Under the pieces are notes generated by a model. That model saw only the letters and a program-made list of their open reading frames with translations, was not told where the DNA came from and did not search any database. From NCBI RefSeq assembly GCF_033807575.1, contig NC_084708.1, positions 4,798,501-4,862,500 of the forward strand: a stretch of DNA of 64,000 nt, in the 5' to 3' direction. The stretch's first letter is position 1. The number at the start of each line of letters is the position of its first letter. This DNA is from Cydia pomonella. Lineage: Eukaryota > Arthropoda > Insecta > Lepidoptera > Tortricidae. A program made the translations under genes and the position numbers. Shown in pieces: positions 23,401 through 34,741 of the stretch.

Positions 23401-25205
23401 GACTTCTTCGACTTCAGCTGGGAAGAGATCGCGATGATCGACGTACCGACCATGGTCGACTACGCTTTGGCAGTCTCTGGGGAAAAAACTTTACACTATG
23501 TTGGCCACTCTCAGGGAGGCACTTCGTTCTTGGTGCTGAACTCTATGAAGCCCGAATATAATGAAAAGTTTGTGTCGGCTCATCTATTGGCTGGTGTGGG
23601 ATATATGAACAACTTCCCTAACAGCGAACTGAGGATAGCGGCGCAGATAACTTCAGTTATTTATGTAAGTTGTCTACCAGCATTAATTTCAAATAATGGT
23701 TTCAAAGTATTAAGTTAGAAATCTATAGAGTAGGTTGAGGCGTAAAGAAGTGTGAAATGATTGAAAGATTCAACAACTTCGAGCAAAACATTGGCACACA
23801 CTGGAGCAACACACTGGATGCGATTCGCACGTCGCTCCGGTGTTTGAGCGAGACAACGCCATGCACGTATTATAGCGCAATAGCGACATTCCGTTCGCAC
23901 ATCGGAGCACCGTTCAAATCATCCAGTGTGATACCCATCACGGACTATTTTTAAATTATCTCCCTTTAATATATTTCGTACAGCGATTATTACTAGATTA
24001 TGATTAGTACGAAATTAATTGTTTTGAATTTGCATTAATTTCAGTATTGTAAATTAAAACTGTGTTTAGGAAATTTAATATTTAAAATGAACATTGTAGA
24101 TCTCACACAACGTGTGATTAATTCCTCAATAAAAATATTAACTTCCAGTCTATGGCAAGAACCATGGGTCTGGTAGAAATAAGGTCACTGGATGACATAT
24201 TTGGAAACTTGGGCGGTCGATCAGGACACTCTCGCACTGACTACTGCTTTGGTGATATCGCTTACAAGGAGTATTGCAACATGCTTGGACTTAACAAAAT
24301 TCTGGTGAGTTTATTGATACGTCTAACACTTATTTACGAATAGAAGTTCTAAATATATATCAGATCTCATGGTCAATTGTATACTTGCAATCCACATACA
24401 CGGAATACCTATACCTACGCTTAGTTTGCGTTCAGTGGTAAGAACTCATATACTCACTCAGTTTACCTCAGCAGTTTTTAAAATTACATAGACACTACTA
24501 GATAATTTAATGAATTGATAAACAAACAATCAAAAAGCCTGATTTATTTATTGTTCTTTAGGCTAGTCTATAAAATTTAGTTCAATTATGCACCTTACAA
24601 AATGGCTTTAGCGATGTAACTGTAGGTATTTAGATAAAAACAGACACTGATTTTGATATATATCCTGCTTGATTAATCTTATTACTGTTGATAAAAGAAC
24701 GTGCAAAATAATAAGCGATATGAAACTCGTGCGATTATTATAGACGTCAGTATAATCAGAAATTGAATACATTATCAGTCCATGTCTTTAACCGGGGTTA
24801 TATTTTCAGGGTGACAGTGACATGGAAGGCCTAGGCATAGGAGGAGCCTCTCTCAAGCAGTTCGCTCACTACGGTCAGAATATCAAGGATAAGACCTTCA
24901 GGCGTTGGGACTACGGTGTCCTCTCCAACCGCCAGGTCTACGGTGTGTTCAACCCTCCTGCGTACGACCTTAGCCGCATCGCTGTTCCCGTCACCATGCA
25001 CTATACCGTCAGCGACGAGTTGCTAGATGAGCAGGATGTTCTTGCGATGGTCCGTGATCTACCCAAAGCAGAAGCTAGGAAAGTAGCAAGAGAAACCTTC
25101 TCCCATGTGGATTTCGTCCAAGCTGCTGATGTGAAGGAGCTCGTAACGAACTATATGATCTATAGGCTTAACCGAGTCGAACGCACGTTGGCGGGGTTGG
25201 AATGA
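20418..25205 (+). CDS. L2: secreted acid lipase (lipase-1/3-like), intact
   Basis: Five exons: 20418-20504, 21949-22147, 23291-23664, 24149-24304, 24810-25205 (1212 nt, 403 aa, phases 0,1,0,0). All junctions are GT-AG and keep frame. It is a predicted secreted or lysosomal lipase that hydrolyses ester bonds of acylglycerols or sterol esters. Residues 1-18 are a signal peptide (LVVAVVVASVCA). The N-terminal lid-associated region has GYPAELHQVTTADGYIL. His77-Gly78 (MHGLLG) forms the oxyanion motif. The nucleophile is Ser169 in GHSQGG, the acid is Asp341 (SDELLD) and the base is His371 (FSHVDF). The 403-aa length is usual for the family. It lacks the C-terminal membrane exon found in L3-L7. Introns are large; intron 3 holds a small inverted-repeat element. 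Confidence 0.9.
23810..23930. repeat. Small inverted-repeat element in L2 intron 3
   Basis: The ends CACACTGGATG and CATCCAGTGTG are inverted. The interior arms (TTCGCACGTCGCTCCGGTG and a partner) pair imperfectly. The same CACACTGGATGCG ending occurs in the larger element at 54573-55170, so the two may share a transposase source. The open frames across it are not genes. Confidence 0.5.
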
Positions 25206-25484
25206 TTTTGTAAATATAGACTGTTATTTAAAAATTTACGTGTAAATATGATATGTCCTGGAGACAGTTTTAGTCTATGAACGATCCAGTTGCAAGAGAT
25301 TTAAGGTTAATTTCTAACAGCTGGTACAAGATGTTTGTATGCTTTTTTGATATTAATCGCCCGCTTTTCTGGACTGTAGCGTTCAAAGGGTAAAACGCTG
25401 TATACTGTAGCATAACTTGTATCTTCTTTTACTGACAAAAAATGAGTACAAATGTCCTGGTGACGGAATAGATAATATCTAAGA

Positions 25485-25490
25485 AATAAA
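25485..25490 (+). promoter_or_regulatory. Poly(A) signal of L2
   Basis: AATAAA lies 280 bp after the L2 stop codon. It is the first clear match downstream on this strand. Confidence 0.5.
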
Positions 25491-26566
25491 CAAAGACTTA
25501 AGAATTATAAGTTATTTTTCGTTATAAACCTGTTATGATTTTCATGTTTTTATAAAGTAAATATTTTACATCATAACAGGCGATTATTTTTCTAGAAATA
25601 GAAAACATATTTTCCTTGGTGTATAAATTAAGAACCCGTTTGATTTTTTTGTTCACACAACCCATAAACATACTTGTTGAGTATGTTTATGGAAATAACT
25701 TTGGGCATGCGGTCAAGGTTATGAGATAGATGAAACTTATGAAGAGAAAATGAAGAAATCCAATGGATGTTCCTGCTGTTATGTGTGGTAGGGCAGAGCA
25801 AAACCCGTAAAAGCATTGACCTGACAGGCTGACACGCATTCACGAAATGCAACAACTATGAAGTAGTAACAATAGCGTTAAGGTGCAATAAATTTTATAA
25901 CCAAAACTTTAGTACAGTCCGGCTTGCAACGAAGATAACATTTTACTACCAAAACAGATGTCCGTAACAAATTCGTAGCTTGCTCTGAGCATAAATATAA
26001 GACAGGAGGTGACACTAAAAGCGAAAAGAGGTGCTGAATTTCATTTCATGTTTAATCCGTTTCATTTTGCAATGATGTAATGTAATATGAGTTAATACGT
26101 ATTATGAACTATTCATAGAAATGTCGTAACAAGCTGAAATGATTTAGATTAATGATAGTAACTAATTACCAATATTAGTATTGAATGCAATAGTATTCTC
26201 AAATCTACTTTTTGTTACCAATCTGATTTCAAAGATAGAGCTACAAAAACATCAGTGTCATTTGTGAGGTGCCTGATATTTAACGGTCACATCATTCACA
26301 ATGAAATCGCGTCTAATAATCGTCTTCAAGTTGAGTTGAAGCAATGAAACACATTGAAAATGGTTTCACATTTTTTAATACAATGTTCACTTTTGTAAAA
26401 GGATTGTATCATGGAAGAGTGGGATCTTCTGTCTCAATAATTCCGTATCTACTTACTAGAAGATGGTAATTTTCGAGAAATGAATCCGCCACAAACCTAA
26501 CATAACAAAGTAAACAATTTTACATCTTAATTTTTCCTAATAAACTACCACTATTTGCATTCATCT
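25491..26566. other. Spacer between convergent L2 and L3
   Basis: L2 and L3 converge here. No gene or clear element is seen. The 75-codon minus frame at 25628-25855 has no motif. Confidence 0.4.
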
Positions 26567-29418
26567 TCATAATGCACGCCTTAGATGCACTCTACAGTGG
26601 TATCTTTCATGTTCTTTTTTATTACAAGCGCAAAGACATACAACAACGATGGCTAAAATGATTATTAGAATAGAAATCCAAGTCCACTTGTATTTCATTA
26701 AAATTCCAAGAAAATTTGATGAGTTATCCTCCTCTTTACAATGATTCGGACTCCTGTAAAAACAATTGTAAAATAATATTAAACGATTAGGAAAGGAAAA
26801 AAACGTTCAATCACGACTTTTCTCACAAGAGAAGACCCTCTGAGTCAACGAATCAGTACGCCAGTACGAAAGGCTTCGACGCAAAAAGCTAACGCAGGTG
26901 TCTATACTTAAACTTAGATCTACGAGTATTGAAATACTGACAAACCTAAACGGCCTAAACTTGTGTTTCGAATCACAATTTAATTAAATAAAGAATCAAT
27001 GTGTTAAGAATAATGTTCGTGTGATCATATGTAATACCTAAGCCCATGTATGCAACAAAATCTTAAAATTGCTGTAATAATACATAACAAAAGAACATAA
27101 ACAATAACACTGACCTCTCCAATTCCTCAATAATATCAGCATATACATTCTCCATGGCATCAGGACCCATAATGAAATCTTCGTGTGTAAAACTAGTTCT
27201 TTTTACTTGAACAGCCTTAGCATTAGCCATGTCACTAACCATATTAGTGATATCTTTGGCACTCACAAATTCATCATTAGGTGCATAGATTATTTTAGTT
27301 GGGACAGTGACAAGACCTAAATCATAATTAGGAGGTGTTGAGTTTCTGTACCGTTTCAGATTGGTAAACTCTCCGCTGTCCCATCGACTAAAGGTTCCTG
27401 ATTTAACGTTTTGAGCCAAATGAAACAGTGGTCCAAGAGAACCACCTCTTGTCTCGTCTACATTGTTGTTGACAGTTTTTAACCCCTGTAATAATAGGTA
27501 TAGGTACAAGTTGAATCCCGTCCGTAGACAGCAACAGCAGACGACGTGTTGCTGCGAATCTAATGGTTTCTATGTATTTGCCACTGCCGCTAACTATTTT
27601 ATTTCATAGCAATACATAGACAGCACTAGTGTCGCAGCTTCACGTCGTCTACTATTAGAGTATCATGTCTACACAGAAAGCAATGTAATTTATGTAATTG
27701 AAATTGTTATGTTCAACATTTAAAAATTGCCTGCCGACTGTGTGGCGTTTGTCTGCTTGCATGTGTAGAGCTTTTTGCTACGAAACCACTTAATTTTTAA
27801 CTTTATTTGTATCTGCACTTGCCAAGTTCTTACCATGACTTTCTGAATGTTTAATTGTTCGCAAATTGTGCTGTAACTCTTGTTGCCCAGGCAATCTTCT
27901 GGCGAGAACCGTGCGTCATCGTCCTTATACGGAAATATTTCGCGTATTCCTTCTTCAACGGTTGCTTTCTGTAAAAATAAAGTTTAACAACAAACAATAG
28001 CATAGATGCAAATCTTGCTTGCTTAATACACTATGTCAAAAACTCTAATAGTAAAGTTTTTCATACTCACAAATATTTCGTGTGATCGTTTTGCCTCTGC
28101 TTTAAGTATATAGTTAGGAAAATAACTATGGTATCCAAGTGGAGCAAATAAATAAGCCGTTGCAAATTTACGATTATAGTCTGGTTTTAAAGAATTCAAA
28201 ACCAAAAAGGATGTACCACCTAGCGAATGGCCAATGTAAATCAACTTCTTATGTGTAGTCACACTCAGGATAAAATCTACAGTAGCTGCGATATCGAGAG
28301 TGCCTATTTCCTCGTAACTATAGCTAAAATAACGGTTTACATCAGCTACATTTATTTCTGGTTCGTAAAGCAGGTGTACTCGATTGTATTTACTAGCACG
28401 CGTGTTTGCCAGCCATACGTCGTATCCCAAATTTTGAAGTTTTAATGCTGAAATAAATATATTAATTAAAGCGTTAATAAGCCTTTCAAGGAACCTTTTG
28501 TTCAGGTTCAGAACTAACTTTGTAATTGTAAATGTACGTTAGAGTTCACAAGCATATTTTAAAAAAAAATCTTATTTCAACTGTACTATACTCACCTAGA
28601 GACTGATCTTTATCTTGTTCTAAAAATGTGTCAGAAGACTGAAACAAACCGTGGACCAGTAATACGGGACATTTTTCTGTGTGCACTTCCGGATGGTCAA
28701 ACGTCATTCTAAACGTCGACAACACATGTCCATCGCATGTTAGTACAAAGTGTTCATTCAAAAATCTTCCTTTAAGACCTCTAAGTTCTATTTTGTTAGA
28801 CGATGAATTCTGTAAGATACCAATGAAAGCATGGAAATATGATTAATTAAAGGGTTCTTCAATGTCATCTGTATCGACAATATTAAGCGTCTCCGACAAG
28901 ACTGTATCACGACACTCGTATTTTTTTAAATTAATAATTAAGTACTTAACTTGTCTAAACTAAAGACTCTTTTGGTGACAAACACAACACTTAACTACTT
29001 ATCTGCTTCAATTAAAGATTTCAAAAATCAATAATCATAATTATGCTTACAAAAATCATGAATATCAAATTACGGTAAAATCTTTTTTTTTTTATAAACA
29101 GCAGACTACCTACATTAAGGTACATCTAGTTGATGCACCTAATAATATGGAAAGTATTAAAAGAGAAAGAAAAAAACACGAAAGAATGCAAGCCGATATT
29201 TTATAGCATCTTACAGTTCTTACACTTGTGGCATTTAAAACCAATTTAAGAAAATTCTGATGTCCCTTGAATCTTCTCGTTTTTATATTATTAAAAGGGA
29301 TTGCACTATTTCCAATACACACTGTGTTCTTTTTCTCTCTATATTCTTTATCTGCATCACATAATAAAATAATTATAGGAATTAAAAACAAAATGACTAC
29401 ACAAAACTTCAATAACAT
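26567..29418 (-). CDS. L3: predicted membrane-anchored acid lipase
   Basis: Six exons in transcription order: 29418-29224, 28809-28596, 28447-28071, 27968-27834, 27485-27115, 26753-26567 (1479 nt, 492 aa; phases 0,1,0,0,2). The exon 1 end could be 12 nt later. A signal peptide lies at 1-23 (VVILFLIPIIILLCDA). HG motif at His118; nucleophile Ser211 in GHSLGG; Asp378 (APNDEF); His408 (FTHEDF): the triad is complete. Exon 4 carries the paired cysteines CLGNKSYSTIC. The last exon adds 61 residues with a hydrophobic helix at about 454-474 (WTWISILIIILAIVVVCLCAC) and a basic tail, so the enzyme should face the lumen or exterior while tethered. The ancestral NARGN segment reads NTRAS. Intron 4 contains an inverted-repeat element (27536-27655). 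The leader GTCGCAAACA is shared with L6. Confidence 0.85.
27536..27655. repeat. Inverted-repeat element in L3 intron
   Basis: Arms of about 50 bp sharing GACGACGTG and TCTATGTATTTGC-type sequence face each other within the intron between L3 exons 4 and 5. It is a probable MITE remnant with no ORF. Confidence 0.55.
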
Positions 29419-29846
29419 TATGGTGTTTGCGACTCCGCAATCCTTAGTTTACTAATTGATATATGAAGTTATCTTAATCAGTCATTAATTACCAGGATCA
29501 ATTAAAAGTTAAGTCTTTTCTCGTTATATTTCTATTACGATCTTAATTAGTAATTCAGTCTGTTTAAGCCGATAATGAAAAGTTACACTTTAACGAACAG
29601 AGAAACCTCTCCAACTACTGTTGATTTAGCTTTTCAAGTATGATAAGTACACAGAGTATAGTAATTATAACCCACTGAGTATTAGGAAACAAAACCGACT
29701 TCAAAAAATAGTGTCATTTTATGGGCTTAATTAGTAGTAACGCATTCCGAGATGATATGATGCACGAGTTATTAAAAAAATAAAATTTTCTTCAGTCTCC
29801 TTTTCATCAAACTGTTTCGACCGTTTAAATAAGCCTAACTAAGGAC
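29419..29846. other. Upstream region of L3
   Basis: The probable L3 promoter lies at its left end, with TATA-like TATATC about 50 bp upstream of the start and an AGATAA hexamer nearby; both are weak. Otherwise nothing is recognised. Confidence 0.35.
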
Positions 29847-30006
29847 GCTAAGCACGAAAAAATCCGTAAATTGACCCGCTTGTCCCGCCCATGATGCCGG
29901 CGGTCAATGCCACTGTCTTTGCGAGCGTGACAGCAATATATAGGTATTTATGCTCGTGCGAGAGATAGAAAATAGCGGGTCAATTTACACAATTTTTATG
30001 CTTAAC
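29847..30006. mobile_element. MITE with GTAAATTGACCCGCT arms
   Basis: Inverted arms of about 33 bp (AAGCACGAAAA.., GTAAATTGACCCGC) enclose about 90 bp that includes GCGTGACAGC and a CTCGTGCGAGAGATAG stretch. It is non-coding. The TSD was not resolved. Confidence 0.6.
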
Positions 30007-30084
30007 TTTAGTCGATAGTGACCCTGCCTAAAAAGCGATGGTAAAAAATTCCGGCAATTAATATTTTATTAAGAAAATAAACAG

Positions 30085-30190
30085 CCAACATTTATGTGAT
30101 GAGCACAAATTGGTTCCTGTCATGGGTATTTTTATGTATTTAAGTATTTATAAGTTATATTGACCCGTTGTATAAATACCTACAACTCAT
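30085..30190 (+). repeat. 3' fragment of the tRNA-derived SINE seen at 56963
   Basis: It shares TGTGATGAGCACA, GGTTCCTGTCATGGGT-like text and TATGTATTTAAGTAT with the 3' half of the SINE at 56963-57200. The tRNA head is missing. Confidence 0.55.
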
Positions 30191-30529
30191 CCACTATGAA
30201 CTTTGGCTAGTCATCTGTTTAACCTTTAAAACGCTTTATGTCATAAATACAAACATCACTCAAACGCCAAGCTCCCGGGCGCAAGGGAGCTAATGTAAAC
30301 CTTACTCGAAAGTGTGAAGCTTAGTTTGACAGCGTCCGCCATAACACCTATAGTTATCCCTGGCGCTGTGGGCACGACAAATAACGACGACTTTAGGTGT
30401 CCTTGCCGTTCAAAAGGTTAAGAATGTCCTACAATATTTATTGATTCATTTTGTTTTTCTCAAAGTGTACGCCTTGACTCTGTTATATTCACTGAAATCA
30501 TTGATATGTAACTATTATCGTCAACTACC

Positions 30530-30859
30530 TTCTTCATCGCGTTGTCCCGGCATTTTTGCCACGGCTCATGGGAGCCTGGGGTGCGCTTGACAACTAATCC
30601 CCAGAATTGGCGGAGGCACTAGTTTTTACGAAAGCGACTTCCATCTGACCTTCCAACCCAGAGGGTAAACTAGGCCTTATTGGGATGAGTCCGGTTTCCT
30701 CACGATGTTTTCCTTCACCGAAAAGCGTAAATGGTAAATATCAAATGATATTTCGTACATTAGTTCCTAAAAACTCATTGGTACAAGCCGGGGTTTGAAC
30801 CCGCGACCTCCGGATTGAAGGTCACATGCTCTTACCGCTAGGCCACCAGCGCTTTTTGT
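30530..30859 (-). mobile_element. Full-length tRNA-derived SINE with 16-bp TSD
   Basis: It reads on the minus strand from a tRNA-like head. The A box is TGGCCTAGCGG and the B box GGTTCAAACCC, followed by an unrelated body. It ends in a GATGAAGAA tail at 30530. A perfect 16-bp target duplication, ATTATCGTCAACTACC, lies at 30514-30529 and 30860-30875, marking a target-primed insertion. Relatives lie at 39021 and 62055. RNA polymerase III would be the expected transcriber. Confidence 0.9.
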
Positions 30860-30875
30860 ATTATCGTCAACTACC

Positions 30876-31619
30876 AATAGTAAAATATTTATCAACATTT
30901 ATATATCTTATACCTTTAAACGAGAAATTCTTGTATAATATAGGGGTTTTCGGGGGCGAACAATCGATCTAGCTAGGTCTTATCTCTGGGAAAACGCGCA
31001 TTTTTGAGTTTCAATATGTTTTCCGAGCAAAGCTCGGTCTCCCAGATATTTGGTTATTAAAACAATGTATCATTCGAATATATATATTTATTGGCGTTAA
31101 ATAAAATACAATACAAGTTGGTTAAAAGAAACAACAACACGAGAATGAAAACAGTAGCTGTGTTAAAGGAACGTTGAGTTTTAAGAGGTTTTTGGCGCTA
31201 TCAGTGACCGTAGAGTTATTATCTATATTTCACAAGTATACATTCATCTTCAACATTATGTTCTGCACGGCAAGGGAAGTGTTCCCGTAAAATTATTGAA
31301 TTTAACAAAAATTAATATGTTTTATTATTGTTACACAGATCTCCAGGCAACTTCAGGGGTGTATACAAAGATAAAATGTTTTGACATGGACGATTATTTT
31401 TCAAAGCAATAAAGTACTTTAGGAATCTTCAAAGTAAGGACGTGACACGGGGAAATGTAAGACGTAAGTAACGCAAGTCTGGTGTCTTTTTTTTGTAGTA
31501 AGTAGATTTGGCTCTGACGCAGCGAAAGAGAACGCAGAAATTGGATTAAAGATCTACTCAAACCAAGCAAGTAGAAAACAATAAAAGTTGATAAACTTCA
31601 AAGGATTGTGCATTTTATT
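30876..31619. other. Spacer between L4 and the SINE
   Basis: At about 30940-31075 there is a GATCTAGCTAGGTCTTATCT stretch and ATGTTTTCCGAGCAAAGC that I recall as a dispersed lepidopteran repeat (low confidence). No gene is seen. TTTATT at 31614-31619, just beyond the L4 stop, could be its poly(A) signal on the minus strand. Confidence 0.35.
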
Positions 31620-34600
31620 TTATACGTTCGCTCGTTGACCTGCGTCGGTAGTACAAACTCCATTGGAATCTTTCTTTTTACAACAACAACTTATTATGCT
31701 TATTAATATGAATAGTAAGATCCCGACCAAAGAGAGCAGCGCAGACCAAGGGATATCAGGTAAACTCGTAGGGTTACTTGCACTTTTAGTTTGATTTTTT
31801 TTTGTCCCATCAACCCGTGTAATAAGCGGCTTTGGGTACCTGTAAACATGGGTAAATATATTCAATCGAAATTATAAGTTTCCCTTTCCCTTTTGAAATT
31901 AGCCCTACTTCTATCTACTTAAGACACAAACTATACGGACTTAGCACAGATAAGTAAACAAAGAATGACTAATTCAACGAGTCTTCGTTTAAGCGCAGGT
32001 CTGCGTTTCAGCTTGGACAAATATTTGTGTTATCATCTACAGATTGCATTTCTCAACCGATTCTCGTGAAATTCGGTAAGCAGGTTAAGTAGCGTAGTCA
32101 CTAATCCACATTGATCCGATGTGGATTCGCGAGGCCTACAATTTACAAAGCTACTAGTTAAAGAGTTATTTATGATTTTAATATTAAAATTGCCTTGTCA
32201 TACGATGAAAATTGTATATACATGATCTAGCAGGTATTGCAATAATTGAAAAATAGCTGCTTTATTTGACCATTTCATTTTGGATAAGATTAAACTTTTC
32301 TATGCTTTAAAATCCAGGGATTCTTTAAAACGTAAATTGCACATTCAATATACAATATTTAAAAAGAAACCTCCGAGGAAACTTACTCTAAATCTGTTAT
32401 AATGCCAGTATAGACATCTTCCATGACATATTCACCATCAATAAAGTCATCGTGTTTAAAATTAGCTCTTTTCACTTTCCTGGTTGTGGCATTCTTCATT
32501 TGCTTAGCCAACGCTCGAATATCCGTGTCTTTCACCATATCATCGGTCGGCGAGTAGATAATTTTAGTTCGAACAGTAATAGCATTTAACGGATATTCTG
32601 GAGGATTTTTACCATCGTACTCTTCTACATTTTTTGATTCCCCAAAATCCCAGCGACGAAATTTTTTATTCTTAATATTTTGTGCCCAATGAATTAACAA
32701 CTTGATAGAACCACCTCTCGTCTCAGCTACTGTATTGTTGGATGATTTAATACCCTGTGGATACAATTAAATAATATCAGCAGAAATGGATCAATTAGGG
32801 CAACATGAAAAGGACGGTATGGATAAAAAATCCTTACAGGTGATTGAAATATTAATACTACTGTATGGTTTATAAATACTTTTCCTTCAATAAGGTCAAT
32901 TGCTAATAATAATAGAAAAAAAAAAACAAATATGTAGATTGTCTTCTAAGTCGTAGACTTAGTTCACCGGCTCGCTCAGTCACCTTATCACCATGACGAT
33001 GTCAAATGCCTAAGAGGTCTTACCATGATTTTCTGAATTTGTAATTCGTTACAAATGTTGTCCCATGCTTTTCCTCCGAGGCAGTTATCGGGGACCATAT
33101 CCTGGATTGGCCCGTAAGCATCATATGGGAATATTTCGAACGTGTCTACTTTTATTAGAGCTTCCTGTAAAAAAAAATGCTCTTTGGTGCTTAATATTTC
33201 AGCATTTACATTAACAGTATCTGCTAAACTCTGGGAAAAGAGCAAACATATATGAGAGCTAACAATGACGCTATCTAGATAAAAAATTACTTGACATTAA
33301 TTTCAGATTAGCAATCTTTCAAATTTTAATGACTTACATGTAACGATGTCGGATCGTCCAACTCTTTCTGGAGATTCGTGTTAGTAGTTGTTGTGTGATA
33401 CCCGAGTGGAGCCATTAAAAACGCCCTGTCAAATTTGTCGTTGTATTCGGTCACCAAGGAATTTAGAACCAAAAAGAAAGTCCCTCCTAACGAATGACCA
33501 ATATAATGTATCTTTTTAAATGTGGTCATTATAAGAATATAATCCACAGCAGCAGCAAGGTCGAAACAGCCGATTTCTTCATAAGAATAGTTGTTAAATT
33601 CAGCTTTTTGGATATGCGGCGCATATGCGACGTGAGTTTGGCAATATTTATTGCCGCGTGCATTAAATAACCACACGTCGTATCCTAGATTCTCAAGTGT
33701 GTAGGCTGAAAGAAAATTGTCACATTGTAGTAGGTATTTGGACGTTTACAGAAAAAGACCTTATTGATTTCGCGAACCTCTCTGTTTCAGCTTGGACAAA
33801 AATGCTTTCGTATGTCCGGATGTTCTCCTCTACAGGTCTCAATTCTGAACTGATTCACGTATTTTTTTTTGTTCAAAATGGTGGAGCCATACATTTAGAT
33901 ATTCAGTTAAGTTATATTCGAGGACGTTGGACTACAGCTCACAGAGCCACTAGTTTGGATGTATTAAGAAAATTCTCGTGTGGTCTACAGCATAGAGCCC
34001 TTAACAAGAGCCCAGATTTTTAATTGTACTTTCAAGAAGACCGCCAGGCTGAAGTGGGAATAGGCGGGTCACGTCTGCTGCATGCATCCGAATAGGTGGG
34101 TTAGTATAGCCACCCAGTGGATGCCGCAAGTTAAGCGCAGACGCCGCAGGCCCAGACGGAAATGGCGGGACTACTTTGACACCTTCATGAGTAACTGACC
34201 AGAAATAGCACAACAAACGGAGCTGTGGAGATCATCATATCTAAAAAAAAGTACTTTCACACAAGTACCTATTCATAAAAAGATTGCCAACTCACCTAGA
34301 GACTGACTCTTGTCCTGGTTGAGAAATCTGTCGGAAGACTGAAACATACCGTGGACTAGTAAGACCGGGCACTTCTTAGTTGGAAGTTCAGCGGCCAGTC
34401 TAATCATCGTTAGCAAGTATCCGTCAACGCTCCCGATGCTATGTTCAGTCGCAGGTTTTCCGTCTTTGAGTTTAATTTTTTTTACTTTATTTTTTGTTGC
34501 ATTTCGAAAATCCTATAAAATTACAAGTTTTATTTTTTGTGTAAACAATCGAAAACCACAAAGGCACAAACATTTTATAAATACTTACTTTCAAAGGCAT

Positions 34601-34741
34601 TTTTAATAAAAATTTCTTTATACGATTTCCAGTACTATTTGTGACGGTAGTGTTTTCCCCCTTAAATTCTTCAGCGTCACATAATAATAAATTTCTAAAT
34701 AATAAAATGAATATTACGACGACACAACCTTTTTGCAACAT
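31620..34741 (-). CDS. L4: predicted membrane-anchored acid lipase
   Basis: Six exons in transcription order: 34741-34589, 34512-34296, 33705-33338, 33164-33024, 32754-32387, 31839-31620 (1467 nt, 488 aa; phases 0,1,0,0,2). I start at the Met of MLQKGC because L3, L6 and L7 begin MLLK or MFLK; an in-frame Met lies 13 codons upstream. Signal peptide core VVVIFILLF. His105 of HGMFQSSDRF, Ser195 in GHSLGG, Asp364 (SPTDDM) and His394 (FKHDDF) form a complete set. Exon 4 has CLGGKAWDNIC. The last exon encodes a Ser/Thr/Pro-containing linker, a helix at about 447-466 (SALLSLVGILLFILISIIS) and the tail CCCKKKDSNG. Intron 2 contains a LINE fragment (34020-34240). Confidence 0.87.
34020..34240 (+). 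mobile_element. LINE ORF tail in L4 intron 2
   Basis: The plus strand reads KKTARLKWE-stop-AGHVCCMHPNRW, then ATQWMPQVKRRRR, then KWRDYFDTFMSN-stop-PEIAQ. This is the typical C-terminal end of an endonuclease/reverse-transcriptase LINE (AGH..R....RW pattern). Stops show it is dead. It lies antisense to L4. Confidence 0.7.

Noticed and set aside
23757..23954. 65-codon frame after L2 exon 3
   Set aside because: It lies over the small inverted-repeat element in intron 3 and its antisense is also open. L2 splices past it in frame.
26567..26753. Terminal exons of L3-L7 as unrelated chance frames
   Set aside because: All five have an AG acceptor, the same phase 2 join, a hydrophobic helix and a stop soon after. 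Four are followed by an AATAAA-type signal within about 75 nt. Chance is unlikely.
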